Shown here: one piece after another, positions 42,722 through 51,555 of the stretch | Layout: each line of letters starts with the position of its first letter | Position numbering within the stretch: position 1 is the stretch's first letter | Assembly: GCA_016718265.1 (NCBI GenBank) | Contig: JADKDZ010000029.1 | Coordinates: 1-64,000, forward strand | From: Uliginosibacterium sp. | Lineage (GTDB): Bacteria; Pseudomonadota; Gammaproteobacteria; Burkholderiales; Rhodocyclaceae | Direction of reading: 5' to 3' | Length of the DNA: 64,000 nt | The notes under the pieces: generated by a model | The model's input: the letters and a program-made list of their open reading frames with translations, nothing else | Told to the model about the DNA's origin: nothing | The model's database searches: none | Position numbers and translations under genes: made by a program

Positions 42722-43516
42722 TTATGGCTTCGCCATCGCCACATCGTAGCCATGACGCCGCAGGATATCTGCAAGCAGGCCGTTCGCGCGCATGAGGCGC
42801 AAGCCTCTTTCAAAGGCCTGCATCTTCTCCTGCGCCGCAGGCGCATTCTTCGCAAACATCAGATGGAAGCTGATGCCACTGATGGGTGGCATCAACATCT
42901 CCACCGACTCACTCAGCGTCTGGAACTCCGTGCTCAACAGATACGCGCCGGTGTAGCGCTCGCTGGTCATGAAGTCGATCCGTCCAGCCGCAAGCTTCTT
43001 CAGGTTCTGCTCAAAGCTGGACCCTGGCTCAATCCGATAGTCAGAAGGCGTCGCATCGAGCCTTGAGCCGGTGATCCCGCCACGCAGCGTCGCAATGATG
43101 TACGGCTTGGCGTCTTCAAGGCCCCTGAAGCTCACGGGCAGATTACGGCGCTTGATGAGCACGTAGTGGGTGCGGATCACCGGCGAGCCGAACATGAACC
43201 AGGTCTCCCTGTCTGGCTGATGGATGGCGGGCCAAACGGCATCCACCTCACCCTGCTTGCCCAATTCATAAGCACGGGCCCAAGGGTAAAAGCGGATGTC
43301 CACCGCATACCCCTGGCTGGCCATCGCGTGCTGAAACAGCTCGCGACTCAAAGACGGCTTGGCGGCGTCCGCACTGCTGTGCGGCGGCATGTCGATCGTG
43401 CCGATCACCAGCGTCTTCAAGGCCGGCTGCGCAAGCGCCGCAGCACACGCGCATGCGGCCGCCAATGCCACAAAGACCGGCAGAAGACGTCCAGAAAGAA
43501 AAGGAGTTGGCTTCAT
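42722..43516 (-). CDS. Periplasmic solute-binding protein (SBP_bac_3-like)
   Basis: 264 residues. Signal peptide to ALAQPA, then LKTLVIGTIDMPPHSSADAA, IRFYPWARAYELGKQGEVDA, typical of polar amino-acid-type binding proteins that lack their own permease. May be a sensor or orphan receptor. No permease genes are next to it. Confidence 0.8.
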   Translation of the reverse strand: MKPTPFLSGRLLPVFVALAAACACAAALAQPALKTLVIGTIDMPPHSSADAAKPSLSRELFQHAMASQGYAVDIRFYPWARAYELGKQGEVDAVWPAIHQPDRETWFMFGSPVIRTHYVLIKRRNLPVSFRGLEDAKPYIIATLRGGITGSRLDATPSDYRIEPGSSFEQNLKKLAAGRIDFMTSERYTGAYLLSTEFQTLSESVEMLMPPISGISFHLMFAKNAPAAQEKMQAFERGLRLMRANGLLADILRRHGYDVAMAKP

Positions 43517-43777
43517 CTGACTCGCATCGCCTCCATAGAACGGCGTGTGACCGCCCCACACGTCGCGGGAACCTTGCCGGGCCTGCCTTCGCTTGACGAG
43601 ACAGCCCCCGTCACCCCTGCCGCCATTATCCCGCGGCGGCGTACAAACGGGCTTTCGTCTGCACACTCGGACACCCCGCGACCCCAACACGGTCGCTGAT
43701 GGCTCGCCCGCACTGGCCATCGGCCCGACTTGTCGCCGACAATGGTGGCACTTGATTCTGCACGCGGACGCCGCGCC

Positions 43778-44581
43778 ATGGCCCTGATCGACTGCCACTT
43801 CTTCTCCGAAACCCTGGACATGCACTGCGGCATGAAAGTGATCCTGCCGCAGCCGCTGGCGCGCGCGCCGCACTGGCCGCGCTTTGATCCCGCTCGCGGG
43901 CACCCCACGCTCACTCTGCTCCACGGCCTCTCGGACGATCACACCGCGTGGGCGCGGCAATCTGCCATCGAGCGCTATGTCGAAGGCACAGGGCTTGCCG
44001 TCGTCATGCCCGCCGGCGGGCGCAGCTTCTACAGCGACATGCACCACGGCCCGCGCTACTGGCAATTCCTCAGTGAAGAGCTGCCCCGCCTCGCGCGCAG
44101 CTTCTTCCCGCTCTCTGCCGCACGCGATGACAACTACGTGGCCGGTCTCTCGATGGGCGGCTATGGCGCCTTCAAACTCGCCCTCCATTACCCCGAGCGC
44201 TTTGCCGCCGCCGCCAGCCTCTCCGGCGCGCTCGACATGGTGCGCTGCGCGCAGGACGAGGCCATCACCCACGCTGGCGAGCTGCACGGCATATTCGGCC
44301 CCCCCGCCCACATGGCTGCCCAAGGCAACGACCTCTTCGCCCTGGCCCGCACCGTCGGCGAGCGTGGGCGCTGTCCGCTGCTCTTCCAGCGCTGCGGCAC
44401 CGACGATTTCCTGCTCGATGACAACACCCGCTTCGCCGCCCACGCCCGCCAGCTCGGCCTGCCACTCGATTACACCAGCGGCCCCGGCCAGCACGACTGG
44501 GCCTACTGGGACGCCCAGATCCAGCACGTCATCGCCTGGCTGATGCAGCTGCGCGGCCAGGCTGGCAAGGCCTCCGCATGA
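43778..44581 (+). CDS. Alpha/beta-hydrolase esterase (esterase D/tributyrin esterase type)
   Basis: 267 residues. Nucleophile elbow GLSMGGYGAF, acid in CGTDDFLLDDN, His in GQHDWAYWD. Related to S-formylglutathione hydrolase and tributyrin esterase. The ATG starts MALIDCHFFSETLDM. The 261-base leader upstream has no gene. Coupled by ATGA to the next gene. Confidence 0.82.
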   Translation: MALIDCHFFSETLDMHCGMKVILPQPLARAPHWPRFDPARGHPTLTLLHGLSDDHTAWARQSAIERYVEGTGLAVVMPAGGRSFYSDMHHGPRYWQFLSEELPRLARSFFPLSAARDDNYVAGLSMGGYGAFKLALHYPERFAAAASLSGALDMVRCAQDEAITHAGELHGIFGPPAHMAAQGNDLFALARTVGERGRCPLLFQRCGTDDFLLDDNTRFAAHARQLGLPLDYTSGPGQHDWAYWDAQIQHVIAWLMQLRGQAGKASA

Positions 44582-44898
44582 ATCCCGCCAAGGTCATCCG
44601 CGAACGCGTCAAGGCGCTCACCGACCTGCCCAACATCGGCCCGGCGATGGCCGCCGACCTCCGCCTGCTCGGCATCGACACCCCCACGCAACTCCTCGGC
44701 CGCGACCCCTACGCAATGTATGACGAGCTCTGCGCGCGGACCCACACCCGCCACGACCCCTGCGTGCTCGACGTCTTCCTCTCAATCACCCGCTTCATGG
44801 CCGGCGACGCCCCGCAGCCCTGGTGGCACTACACCGCCGAACGCAAGGCCACCGACCATGCCGGCCGGATACCCGCTCCCCGCCTTGGTCTCCCGTGA
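44578..44898 (+). CDS. Helix-hairpin-helix protein (Cdd1/pathogenicity locus family)
   Basis: 106 residues with a clear HhH motif, LTDLPNIGPAMAADLRLLGI, followed by MYDELCARTHTRHDPCVLDVF, typical of the Cdd1 family. It probably binds DNA non-specifically. Overlaps the esterase by four bases. Confidence 0.8.
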   Translation: MNPAKVIRERVKALTDLPNIGPAMAADLRLLGIDTPTQLLGRDPYAMYDELCARTHTRHDPCVLDVFLSITRFMAGDAPQPWWHYTAERKATDHAGRIPAPRLGLP

Positions 44899-45198
44899 GG
44901 CATGCCAGAAGACCGCACTGTGCTTAACTCTGCAGACCATCTGCCACCCAAGCCAATAGGGGTGCGCCTCTCCGGGCAGGCCAGAAAGAAGCCCATGGAC
45001 ATATCGCCAGCGTGCCCGTAAGCTATTGCCCAGCTGGGGTTTCTCGGTCCTGTCCGCATGCTGCGAGACGCGCTCACTCGCCGCAGACCTCGTCTGCAAG
45101 CGCTGTCTTTCCCAATCGGTCGCATCGGAAGAGCACGCACCGATGACTGAAAACGAACCCGTACCCGGTAACACTTAGCCCACGCTTGGATACCTATC
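44899..45198. other. 300-base intergenic region
   Basis: Contains palindrome copy 7. Otherwise no gene or RNA is recognised. Confidence 0.4.
44941..44979 (-). repeat. 39-bp palindromic repeat, copy 7 (reverse orientation)
   Basis: CTGCCACCCAAGCC, loop AATAGGGGTGC, GCCTCTCCGGGCAG. The asymmetric loop is the reverse complement of the other copies, so this copy is inverted. Pairing is weakened in the left arm. Confidence 0.7.
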
Positions 45199-46260
45199 TT
45201 GCTGCAATTACTTCGTTCTCTTTTCGCGCCAAAGCAGCCTATCCATTCTGACTCGGTCGTGACACGCTCACCTCCCTCATCAATCTCGGCGGGGGGTACG
45301 GATGATTTCAGCATCACCGATAACCTCCTCGACGCAAATGGCCTACCCGTGCTTGACTGGCATGCCGCTCAGCAGTGGGTAGATGGAATTGTCGGCGAGA
45401 CAGCGCAGGGGCAGGCCTGGTCTGAATGCGAGCACGCGTGGCTCACGCATCTGCGCGAGGCCCTCGGATCTGAGTACCAGCTGCGAGAACGTGGCGCTGC
45501 CTTGCTTCTCTCCACGCTGGAAGACAACGTTGCCGAAGCCACGCTCGCGTTCGTCAACAAGACACTTCAACGAGTGATGCGCATTCTTGACGGCGTCGCT
45601 CATGTCCCCGAGTGGGGTCACGACATTCTCATCGTCTTCGACGATGAAGACACTTACTACCAGTACGTCGCGCACTACTACCAAGAAGCCGGTGAGTTTG
45701 CAGGAAGCGGCGGCATGTATATCAATGCGGGTTGCGGCCACTTCGTGACCGTGAAGGCGGACCTGCGTGCCATCGAACCTGTCATCGCTCATGAGCTCAC
45801 CCACGCATGCCTCAGCCATCTCCCCATCCCCACGTGGCTGAACGAAGGCATCGCCGTCAATACTGAGCGACGGCTCTGCCCAATGCCGGGTTCCTCCGCA
45901 ACAACGCCGCTGCAGATGCACGCGCGCCATCAGAAGTTCTGGGGGCCCGCTGAGATCCAGCAGTTCTGGTCCGGCGAGTCCTTTCTACGTGCTGATGAAG
46001 GCAACGAGCTCTCCTACGATCTGGCGAGGATCATCGTTTCCCAGTTCGGCGCCACGTGGGATCACTTTCGTCAGTTTGTTCTCACCGCGAGTAGTGAAGA
46101 CGGCGGTGCGTCTGCAGCTGCTGAGCACTTGGGCGTGCACCTTGGCGATGCAATCTCGGCACTACTGGAACTGGAACCCTCGGCACAGTGGGAGCCCAAC
46201 CCTGTCAAGTGGAATGGTGCTTCCGGTCAAGCAGCTTGCTTTCACACTCACTTTTCTTGA
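45199..46260 (+). CDS. Putative zinc metallopeptidase (gluzincin-like)
   Basis: 353 residues starting at TTG (no in-frame ATG nearby). The core VIAHELTHACLSHLPIPTWL then NEGIAV matches HEXXH plus a downstream Glu, the peptidase MA-like pattern. Upstream ILIVFDDEDTYYQYVAHYY resembles the family's beta edge. No signal peptide. Less GC-rich than its neighbours, suggesting transfer. Substrate unknown. Confidence 0.65.
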   Translation: MLQLLRSLFAPKQPIHSDSVVTRSPPSSISAGGTDDFSITDNLLDANGLPVLDWHAAQQWVDGIVGETAQGQAWSECEHAWLTHLREALGSEYQLRERGAALLLSTLEDNVAEATLAFVNKTLQRVMRILDGVAHVPEWGHDILIVFDDEDTYYQYVAHYYQEAGEFAGSGGMYINAGCGHFVTVKADLRAIEPVIAHELTHACLSHLPIPTWLNEGIAVNTERRLCPMPGSSATTPLQMHARHQKFWGPAEIQQFWSGESFLRADEGNELSYDLARIIVSQFGATWDHFRQFVLTASSEDGGASAAAEHLGVHLGDAISALLELEPSAQWEPNPVKWNGASGQAACFHTHFS

Positions 46261-46267
46261 GCGCCTC

Positions 46268-46588
46268 ATGGATAGAGTAAGTACATACTTCGATGGCCAA
46301 GTCAGCGTTACCGCAATCCCACATGAGATGCGCATGTCTCACTGGATCTATGCACCGAAGGTTGAAGAAGTCGCGACACAGAATGTCTTGCTCGATCTCA
46401 CCGGCGGTCTGTGGGATCTTGTCGGGGCGAGCGAAGAAAATGAAACACTCACCCTTTATCTACGCAAGTATCCGGGCGTCTCGGAAGGTGTCAGCATTTC
46501 AATTCGCAAAGGCGAATATCTGCTGTGCCTGAATGGCCGTGCGTATGAGGCTTCCACTCTAAGAATGGCACTTGAGTCATACCCGTGA
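46268..46588 (+). CDS. Hypothetical protein after the metallopeptidase
   Basis: 106 residues from ATG 46268, seven bases after the peptidase stop, so probably co-transcribed. No family recognised. An acidic, beta-rich-looking protein (VLLDLTGGLWDLVGASEENE). The tight link could mean an inhibitor or partner of the peptidase, but this is speculation. Confidence 0.5.
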   Translation: MDRVSTYFDGQVSVTAIPHEMRMSHWIYAPKVEEVATQNVLLDLTGGLWDLVGASEENETLTLYLRKYPGVSEGVSISIRKGEYLLCLNGRAYEASTLRMALESYP

Positions 46589-46700
46589 TGCAACACTCGC
46601 CAGCACGTTAGTCAGAGAACGCGGCCATGCCGCGCATCGCGTTACGTCCTTGCCTGCAGTAACCGTACCGTTCGATCACATCAGCGACCAACACCTCCCC

Positions 46701-47354
46701 ATGTCACCAATGCTCACCCCCTCGCTCCTGACCTTCGCCTGCCTTGCCGCGGTGCTCGTCCTGCTGATCGCTGACTGGCGAGCGTCGGCGACCGGCCGGG
46801 CGCTGGCGAAGCTGGCGGCGAGCACGGGCTTTGTGCTGGTGGCGGTGTCACTCGGTGCGGCAGACTCGGCGTATGGCCGTTGGGTACTGGCTGCGCTGGT
46901 CTTGGGCTGGGTCGGGGATGCCTTGCTGCTGGGCCGCGCGCCGTGGGCGTTCATGGGCGGGCTGGGGGCGTTTCTGCTCTCGCATGGGCTGTTTGCCACC
47001 GCCTTCGTCCAAGGGTCGCTTGCGCTGGGCGCGATGGGGATCGCAGGTGGTCTGGCGATCCTGTTCGGGGTGGCGGTGCTGCGCTGGATTCTGCCGCACG
47101 CGCCGGCCGATTTCAGGCTGCCCGTCGTGGCTTACCTCATCGTCATTCTGGGCATGAACATTGCCGCCGCCGGGCATGCCGTCGCCCATGCGCACTGGGC
47201 GGTGCTGCTGGGCGCGGTGTTGTTCACCGCCTCAGACCTCGCGGTGGCGCGCGACCGCTTCGTCTGCGAGGCCTATGTCAATCGCCTGTGGGGCTGGCCG
47301 GCCTACTTTGTGGCGCAGCTGGTGCTGGCCTGGTCGGTGGCGGGCGTGAGGTAG
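46701..47354 (+). CDS. YhhN family lysoplasmalogenase-like membrane protein
   Basis: 217 residues, about eight hydrophobic helices. VLGWVGDALLL, FMGGLGAFLLSHGLFATAF and ASDLAVARDRFV are the conserved YhhN positions. Family members hydrolyse lysoplasmalogen. The start at ATG 46701 (or 46710) leaves the earlier overlapping frame non-coding. Confidence 0.85.
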   Translation: MSPMLTPSLLTFACLAAVLVLLIADWRASATGRALAKLAASTGFVLVAVSLGAADSAYGRWVLAALVLGWVGDALLLGRAPWAFMGGLGAFLLSHGLFATAFVQGSLALGAMGIAGGLAILFGVAVLRWILPHAPADFRLPVVAYLIVILGMNIAAAGHAVAHAHWAVLLGAVLFTASDLAVARDRFVCEAYVNRLWGWPAYFVAQLVLAWSVAGVR

Positions 47355-47389
47355 AGGCGCCCCGGCTGACAGGCGTCGGGGCGCCGCGC

Positions 47390-48364
47390 TCAGTCGCGCC
47401 GGACGACGGCGTCATCCACCACACCGGCGCCGTGGGCCTGCTGATCCGCCCAGTAGGACGAGCGGACCATGGGGCCGCAGGCGGCGTTCTTGAAGCCCAT
47501 CTTGAGCGCTTCGGTCTCGAACATCTTGAAGGTCTCGGGCGGTACGTAGCGCAGCACCGGCAGGTGGCCGCCGGAGGGCTGGAGGTACTGGCCGATGGTG
47601 AGCATTTCCACATCGTGGGCGCGGAGGTCGCGCATGACTTCAAGGATCTCGTCGTCGGTTTCGCCCAGGCCGACCATCAGGCCGCTCTTGGTCGAGACCT
47701 CCGGGTGCTGCCGCTTGAATTCCTGCAGCAGCTTGAGCGACCAGGCGTATTCGGCGCCAGGGCGGGCGGCCTTGTAAAGCCGCGGCACGGTTTCGAGGTT
47801 GTGGTTCATGACGTCTGGCTGAATCTGGTTGAAGATCTCCAGCGCGATTTCCATGCGGCCACGGAAGTCGGGCACCAGCACCTCAATGCGGGTGCGCGGG
47901 CTGACGGCGCGGGTTTCGCGGATGCAGTCGACGAAATGCTGGGCACCGCCATCGCGCAGATCGTCGCGATCCACCGAGGTGATGACCACGTATTTGAGGC
48001 GCATCGCGGCAATGGTTTGCGCGAGTTCCTTCGGCTCGTTTTCGTTGAGCGGCTCGGGGCGGCCGTGGCCGACGTCGCAGAAGGGGCAGCGGCGGGTGCA
48101 GATGTCGCCCATGATCATGAAGGTGGCGGTGCCCTTGCCGAAGCATTCGTGGATGTTGGGGCAGGAGGCTTCTTCGCAAACGGTATGCAGCTTGTGATCG
48201 CGGAGCGTGTCCTTGATCTCGTTGAAGCGCGCGGTCTCTTCGGCGGTGCCGAGCTTGATGCGGATCCACTCGGGCTTCTTGAGCTTTTCGGCGGGCACGA
48301 TCTTGATGGGGATGCGGGCAGTCTTGTCGGCGCCGCGGAGTTTGTTGGGCTTGTCGGTGCTCAT
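47390..48364 (-). CDS. lipA: Lipoyl synthase
   Basis: 324 residues, radical-SAM. Auxiliary cluster cysteines in CEEASCPNIHECF, and the SAM cluster CTRRCPFCD. Inserts sulfur into octanoyl groups. Start overlaps the lipB stop by four bases. Confidence 0.97.
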   Translation of the reverse strand: MSTDKPNKLRGADKTARIPIKIVPAEKLKKPEWIRIKLGTAEETARFNEIKDTLRDHKLHTVCEEASCPNIHECFGKGTATFMIMGDICTRRCPFCDVGHGRPEPLNENEPKELAQTIAAMRLKYVVITSVDRDDLRDGGAQHFVDCIRETRAVSPRTRIEVLVPDFRGRMEIALEIFNQIQPDVMNHNLETVPRLYKAARPGAEYAWSLKLLQEFKRQHPEVSTKSGLMVGLGETDDEILEVMRDLRAHDVEMLTIGQYLQPSGGHLPVLRYVPPETFKMFETEALKMGFKNAACGPMVRSSYWADQQAHGAGVVDDAVVRRD

Positions 48365-49086
48365 TGTGATCGGGTCTCTGTGCAGAAATGGGGCGTGCGG
48401 CGCTCAGGCGGCCGCGCGCGGGGGAAGGGGTAGTCGCTGTCGAGTAGCACAGTCAGCCGCTCGGCCAGGGCCTGCAGGATGGCTTCACAGGTGGTGGCGA
48501 CGCCCTGCTCTTTCAAGCTGGTGCTGGCAAGCCCTTCGTAGCCGCACGGGTTGATGCGGCGAAACGGAGCAAGATCGAGGTCGACGTTGAGCGAGAGGCC
48601 GTGGTAGCTGCACCCGCGGCTGATCTTGAGGCCGAGCGCGCCGATCTTGGCGTCTTTGACATACACGCCGGGCGCGCCTTCGCGACGCTCCGCCGCGACG
48701 CCCTGGGCAGCGAGCACGTCGAGCATGGCCTGCTCCATCAAGCGGACCTGCTCGCGCACCTTGAGGTTGCGCCGCGCAAGGTCGATCAGCAGATAGACCA
48801 CCGCCTGGCCGGGGCCGTGGTAGGTGATCTGGCCGCCGCGGTCGATGTGGACGACCGGGACCTCGCTCGGCGCCAGCAGGTGCTCGGGCTTGCCGGCCAG
48901 GCCCAAGGTGTAGACCGGCGGATGCTGCAACAGCCAGAGTTCGTCGGGCGTCGATGGCCCGCGCTCGGCAGTGAAGCGTTTTTGCGCGGCAAAGGTCTCG
49001 GCATAGTCGACGAGGCCCAGCTGGCGCGGCACGAGCCACGGAGAGACGGCCTGCGGCGCGCCGCTGGCGCCAGCCGCCTGGCTCAC
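48361..49086 (-). CDS. lipB: Lipoyl(octanoyl) transferase
   Basis: 241 residues. RGGQITYHGPGQAVVYLLID, catalytic Lys in GALGLKISRGCSYHG and Cys in RRINPCGYEG. Transfers octanoyl from ACP. Overlaps the ybeD stop by four bases, coupling the three genes. Confidence 0.97.
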   Translation of the reverse strand: MSQAAGASGAPQAVSPWLVPRQLGLVDYAETFAAQKRFTAERGPSTPDELWLLQHPPVYTLGLAGKPEHLLAPSEVPVVHIDRGGQITYHGPGQAVVYLLIDLARRNLKVREQVRLMEQAMLDVLAAQGVAAERREGAPGVYVKDAKIGALGLKISRGCSYHGLSLNVDLDLAPFRRINPCGYEGLASTSLKEQGVATTCEAILQALAERLTVLLDSDYPFPRARPPERRTPHFCTETRSQ

Positions 49087-49349
49087 AGCACCACCTTGAC
49101 CATCGGGTGACTGCTCAGTTCGCGGTAGAGGTCGTCGAGCTGGGGCTTGGAGGTGGCGCGGATGGTGCAGGTGAGCGCGAGGTAGTTGCCTTTGGACGAT
49201 GGGCGCATCTCCATGGTGGCCGGGTCGAAGTCCGGCGCATGGCGCAGCACGACCTCGGCAATCGTCTGGGCGAAGTGGTCTTCGCGCTTGCCCATGATCT
49301 TGAGCGGGAAGTCGCAGGGGAATTCGAGCAGGGTGTCCGGTTGGCTCAC
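49083..49349 (-). CDS. ybeD: YbeD/DUF493 small protein
   Basis: 88 residues; LLEFPCDFPLKIMGKREDHF is the DUF493 start. ACT-like regulatory fold, usually beside lipB. Function not firmly known. Confidence 0.93.
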   Translation of the reverse strand: MSQPDTLLEFPCDFPLKIMGKREDHFAQTIAEVVLRHAPDFDPATMEMRPSSKGNYLALTCTIRATSKPQLDDLYRELSSHPMVKVVL

Positions 49350-49378
49350 GGTGGCAGTCCTCGGCAGCGGCAGGTGAC

Positions 49379-50428
49379 TCAGCGCGTCACCAGAAAGGGT
49401 TTGAGCTTGATCGCCCGGGCAATTTTATCGGCAACCCGGCGGGCCTCGTCAGCGCTCTCGAAGGGCCCGAGGTGCAGGCGCACCTTGTCGCCACCCGACT
49501 GGCTGGAGAGACTCTGGGTCAGCCACTTGAGCTCGCCCAGCACGTAATCGCGAAACTGTTCGGCATTGGCCAGCGAGGAGAAGGCCCCGAGCTGCAGATA
49601 CAGGCCGGTGCCCGCCTCGCGGCTCGGCGGCTCGGCGGCAGGCACGGAGACATCGGCCGGCAGGCTGCCTGCAGAGGCAATACTGGCGGGCGTCTCCGGC
49701 AGGGTCTTCTTCGCGGGCGGCCTGTCCGCGCGGGCGACCAGCATGTCGACTTCGTCCGGCACGATGGCTTCGACCAGAACTTCTGCACTGCCCTGCTGCA
49801 CGTAGCCCAGCTTCCAGGCCGCGGTGTAGGAAAGATCGATCAGCCTATTGCGGTGGAAGGGCCCGCGATCATTGATCCGCACGATGACCGAGCGATCACT
49901 GCCCAGATGCGTGACGCGAACGTAACTCGGAATCGGCAGGGTGGGATGCGCGGCCGTCATGGCATACATGTCGTAGGGCTCGCCACTGGACGTGCGTTTG
50001 CCGTGAAAGCGGCGGCCATACCAGCTGGCAATGCCGCGCTGGCTGTAGGGCTGCACCTGCTGCAGGGGCACAAAATCCTGCCCCAGGGCGTTGTAAGGCC
50101 GGTTCGCAAAGCGGTGCAGGGGCTCCGCCTGCGGCGTGGCATCGGGGATAGCCGCCATGTCGGGTGGCGGCGTCTCGCCAGGGCCGTCATCCTTGTAGAA
50201 GCCGCCCCCGCGTTTAATACCGGTCGTGGTGGCGGGCGGCGCGTCGGGGACAGGCGTACTCTGCACAGGTGGCGGGCTTGGCCGCTTCTCGCCGCCTGCG
50301 TCCGGCTGAGGTTTGGCGACCGGGGGACGCGAGGCAACAGGCACCGGCGGCGAGCCGGCGCAGGCGGCGAGGAGCAATACCGCCAGCGCGAGGACCAGAC
50401 GCGGCGACCACGGGCCCAGGCGGTTCAT
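49379..50428 (-). CDS. rlpA: RlpA, septal lytic transglycosylase lipoprotein
   Basis: 349 residues. Lipobox LLAACAG, Pro-rich linker, double-psi barrel with GIASWYGRRFHGKRTSSGEP and VIVRINDRGPFHRNRLIDLS, C-terminal SPOR domain (LYLQLGAFSSLANAEQFRDY). Cleaves denuded glycan at the septum. ATG 50428 overlaps the rodA stop. Confidence 0.94.
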   Translation of the reverse strand: MNRLGPWSPRLVLALAVLLLAACAGSPPVPVASRPPVAKPQPDAGGEKRPSPPPVQSTPVPDAPPATTTGIKRGGGFYKDDGPGETPPPDMAAIPDATPQAEPLHRFANRPYNALGQDFVPLQQVQPYSQRGIASWYGRRFHGKRTSSGEPYDMYAMTAAHPTLPIPSYVRVTHLGSDRSVIVRINDRGPFHRNRLIDLSYTAAWKLGYVQQGSAEVLVEAIVPDEVDMLVARADRPPAKKTLPETPASIASAGSLPADVSVPAAEPPSREAGTGLYLQLGAFSSLANAEQFRDYVLGELKWLTQSLSSQSGGDKVRLHLGPFESADEARRVADKIARAIKLKPFLVTR

Positions 50429-51555
50429 CGGGCCACCCGTCGGCGCTGCTGCTTCACGCTCATGAGCATGCCGACGCCCAGGCAGAGCGTCAGCAGGGAG
50501 GTTCCGCCGTAACTCACCATGGGCAAGGGCACGCCCACTACCGGCAAGATGCCACTGACCATACCCATGTTCACGAAGGCATAGGTGAAGAAAATCATGG
50601 TGATCGAGCCCGCAAGAAGGCGCGAGAACATGGTCGACGCATTGGTGGCGATCAACAAGCCACGGCCGATCAGCAGACAGTAAAGGATCAGCAGGCACAT
50701 CACGCCGGCAAGGCCGAACTCTTCGGAAATCACCGCAAGGATGAAGTCGGTGTGGCGCTCCGGCAAAAAGTCCAGATGGGTTTGCGTGCCATTGCGCCAG
50801 CCCTTGCCCAGCAGGCCGCCGGACCCCACCGCGATCGTGGACTGGATGGTATGGAAGCCTTTACCGCGGGGGTCGGACGAGGGGTCGAGCAGCATGCAGA
50901 CGCGATGCTTCTGGTAGTCATGCAGCCCCGGCCACGCGACCTCGGGCGCACAGATCTGAGACTGGTAAAAGATGACGCCCGCAACCGCCACAACGCCAAC
51001 AGCCGCGACCGGCGCAATCAACCACCAGGACAAGCCGGCAAAGAAGATGACAAAGAATCCTGCCCCCAGCACCAGGATGGCCGTGCCAAGGTCGGGCTGC
51101 TTGATGATCAAGCCAACCGGTATTGCAAGCAAGACGACGGCAAACAGGAAGTCACGTACCTTCAAGGCCCCCTCCCGCTTCTGAAAGTACCAGGCAAGCA
51201 TCAAGGGCATGGCTATCTTCAGCAACTCGGAGGGCTGTATGCGCACGAAGCCGAGGTTCAGCCAGCGTCTGGCCCCCTTGGAGACATCGCCGAACAAGGC
51301 CACCGCAATCAGCAGTAATACGCCCAGTATGTAGAGCGGCAAGGCGAGGTTCTGCAAACGCTGGGGCTGCTGGCTGGCGACCAGCCACATGACCAGCAGA
51401 CTGACCGTGACGTTGACGATATGCGCGGACATGCGCTCGGGCGAGGCGCTGAGCATGACGAGGTAGGTCGCCCCCATGATCGCCGCCAGGATGCTGAGCA
51501 GCGCAGGATCGAGAGGGCGCACCAGCTTGAGTACGAATCCGCGAACGTCGATCAT
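50425..51555 (-). CDS. rodA: RodA, SEDS peptidoglycan polymerase
   Basis: 376 residues, ten-helix SEDS protein. GARRWLNLGFVRIQPSELLK is the family core. Glycosyltransferase of the elongasome, partnered by PBP2 (mrdA) upstream, four-base overlap. Confidence 0.96.
   Translation of the reverse strand: MIDVRGFVLKLVRPLDPALLSILAAIMGATYLVMLSASPERMSAHIVNVTVSLLVMWLVASQQPQRLQNLALPLYILGVLLLIAVALFGDVSKGARRWLNLGFVRIQPSELLKIAMPLMLAWYFQKREGALKVRDFLFAVVLLAIPVGLIIKQPDLGTAILVLGAGFFVIFFAGLSWWLIAPVAAVGVVAVAGVIFYQSQICAPEVAWPGLHDYQKHRVCMLLDPSSDPRGKGFHTIQSTIAVGSGGLLGKGWRNGTQTHLDFLPERHTDFILAVISEEFGLAGVMCLLILYCLLIGRGLLIATNASTMFSRLLAGSITMIFFTYAFVNMGMVSGILPVVGVPLPMVSYGGTSLLTLCLGVGMLMSVKQQRRRVAR

Noticed and set aside
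46880..48433. 517-codon plus-strand frame over yhhN and lipA
   Set aside because: Overlaps real genes on both strands, Gly/Ala/Val-rich, a shadow.
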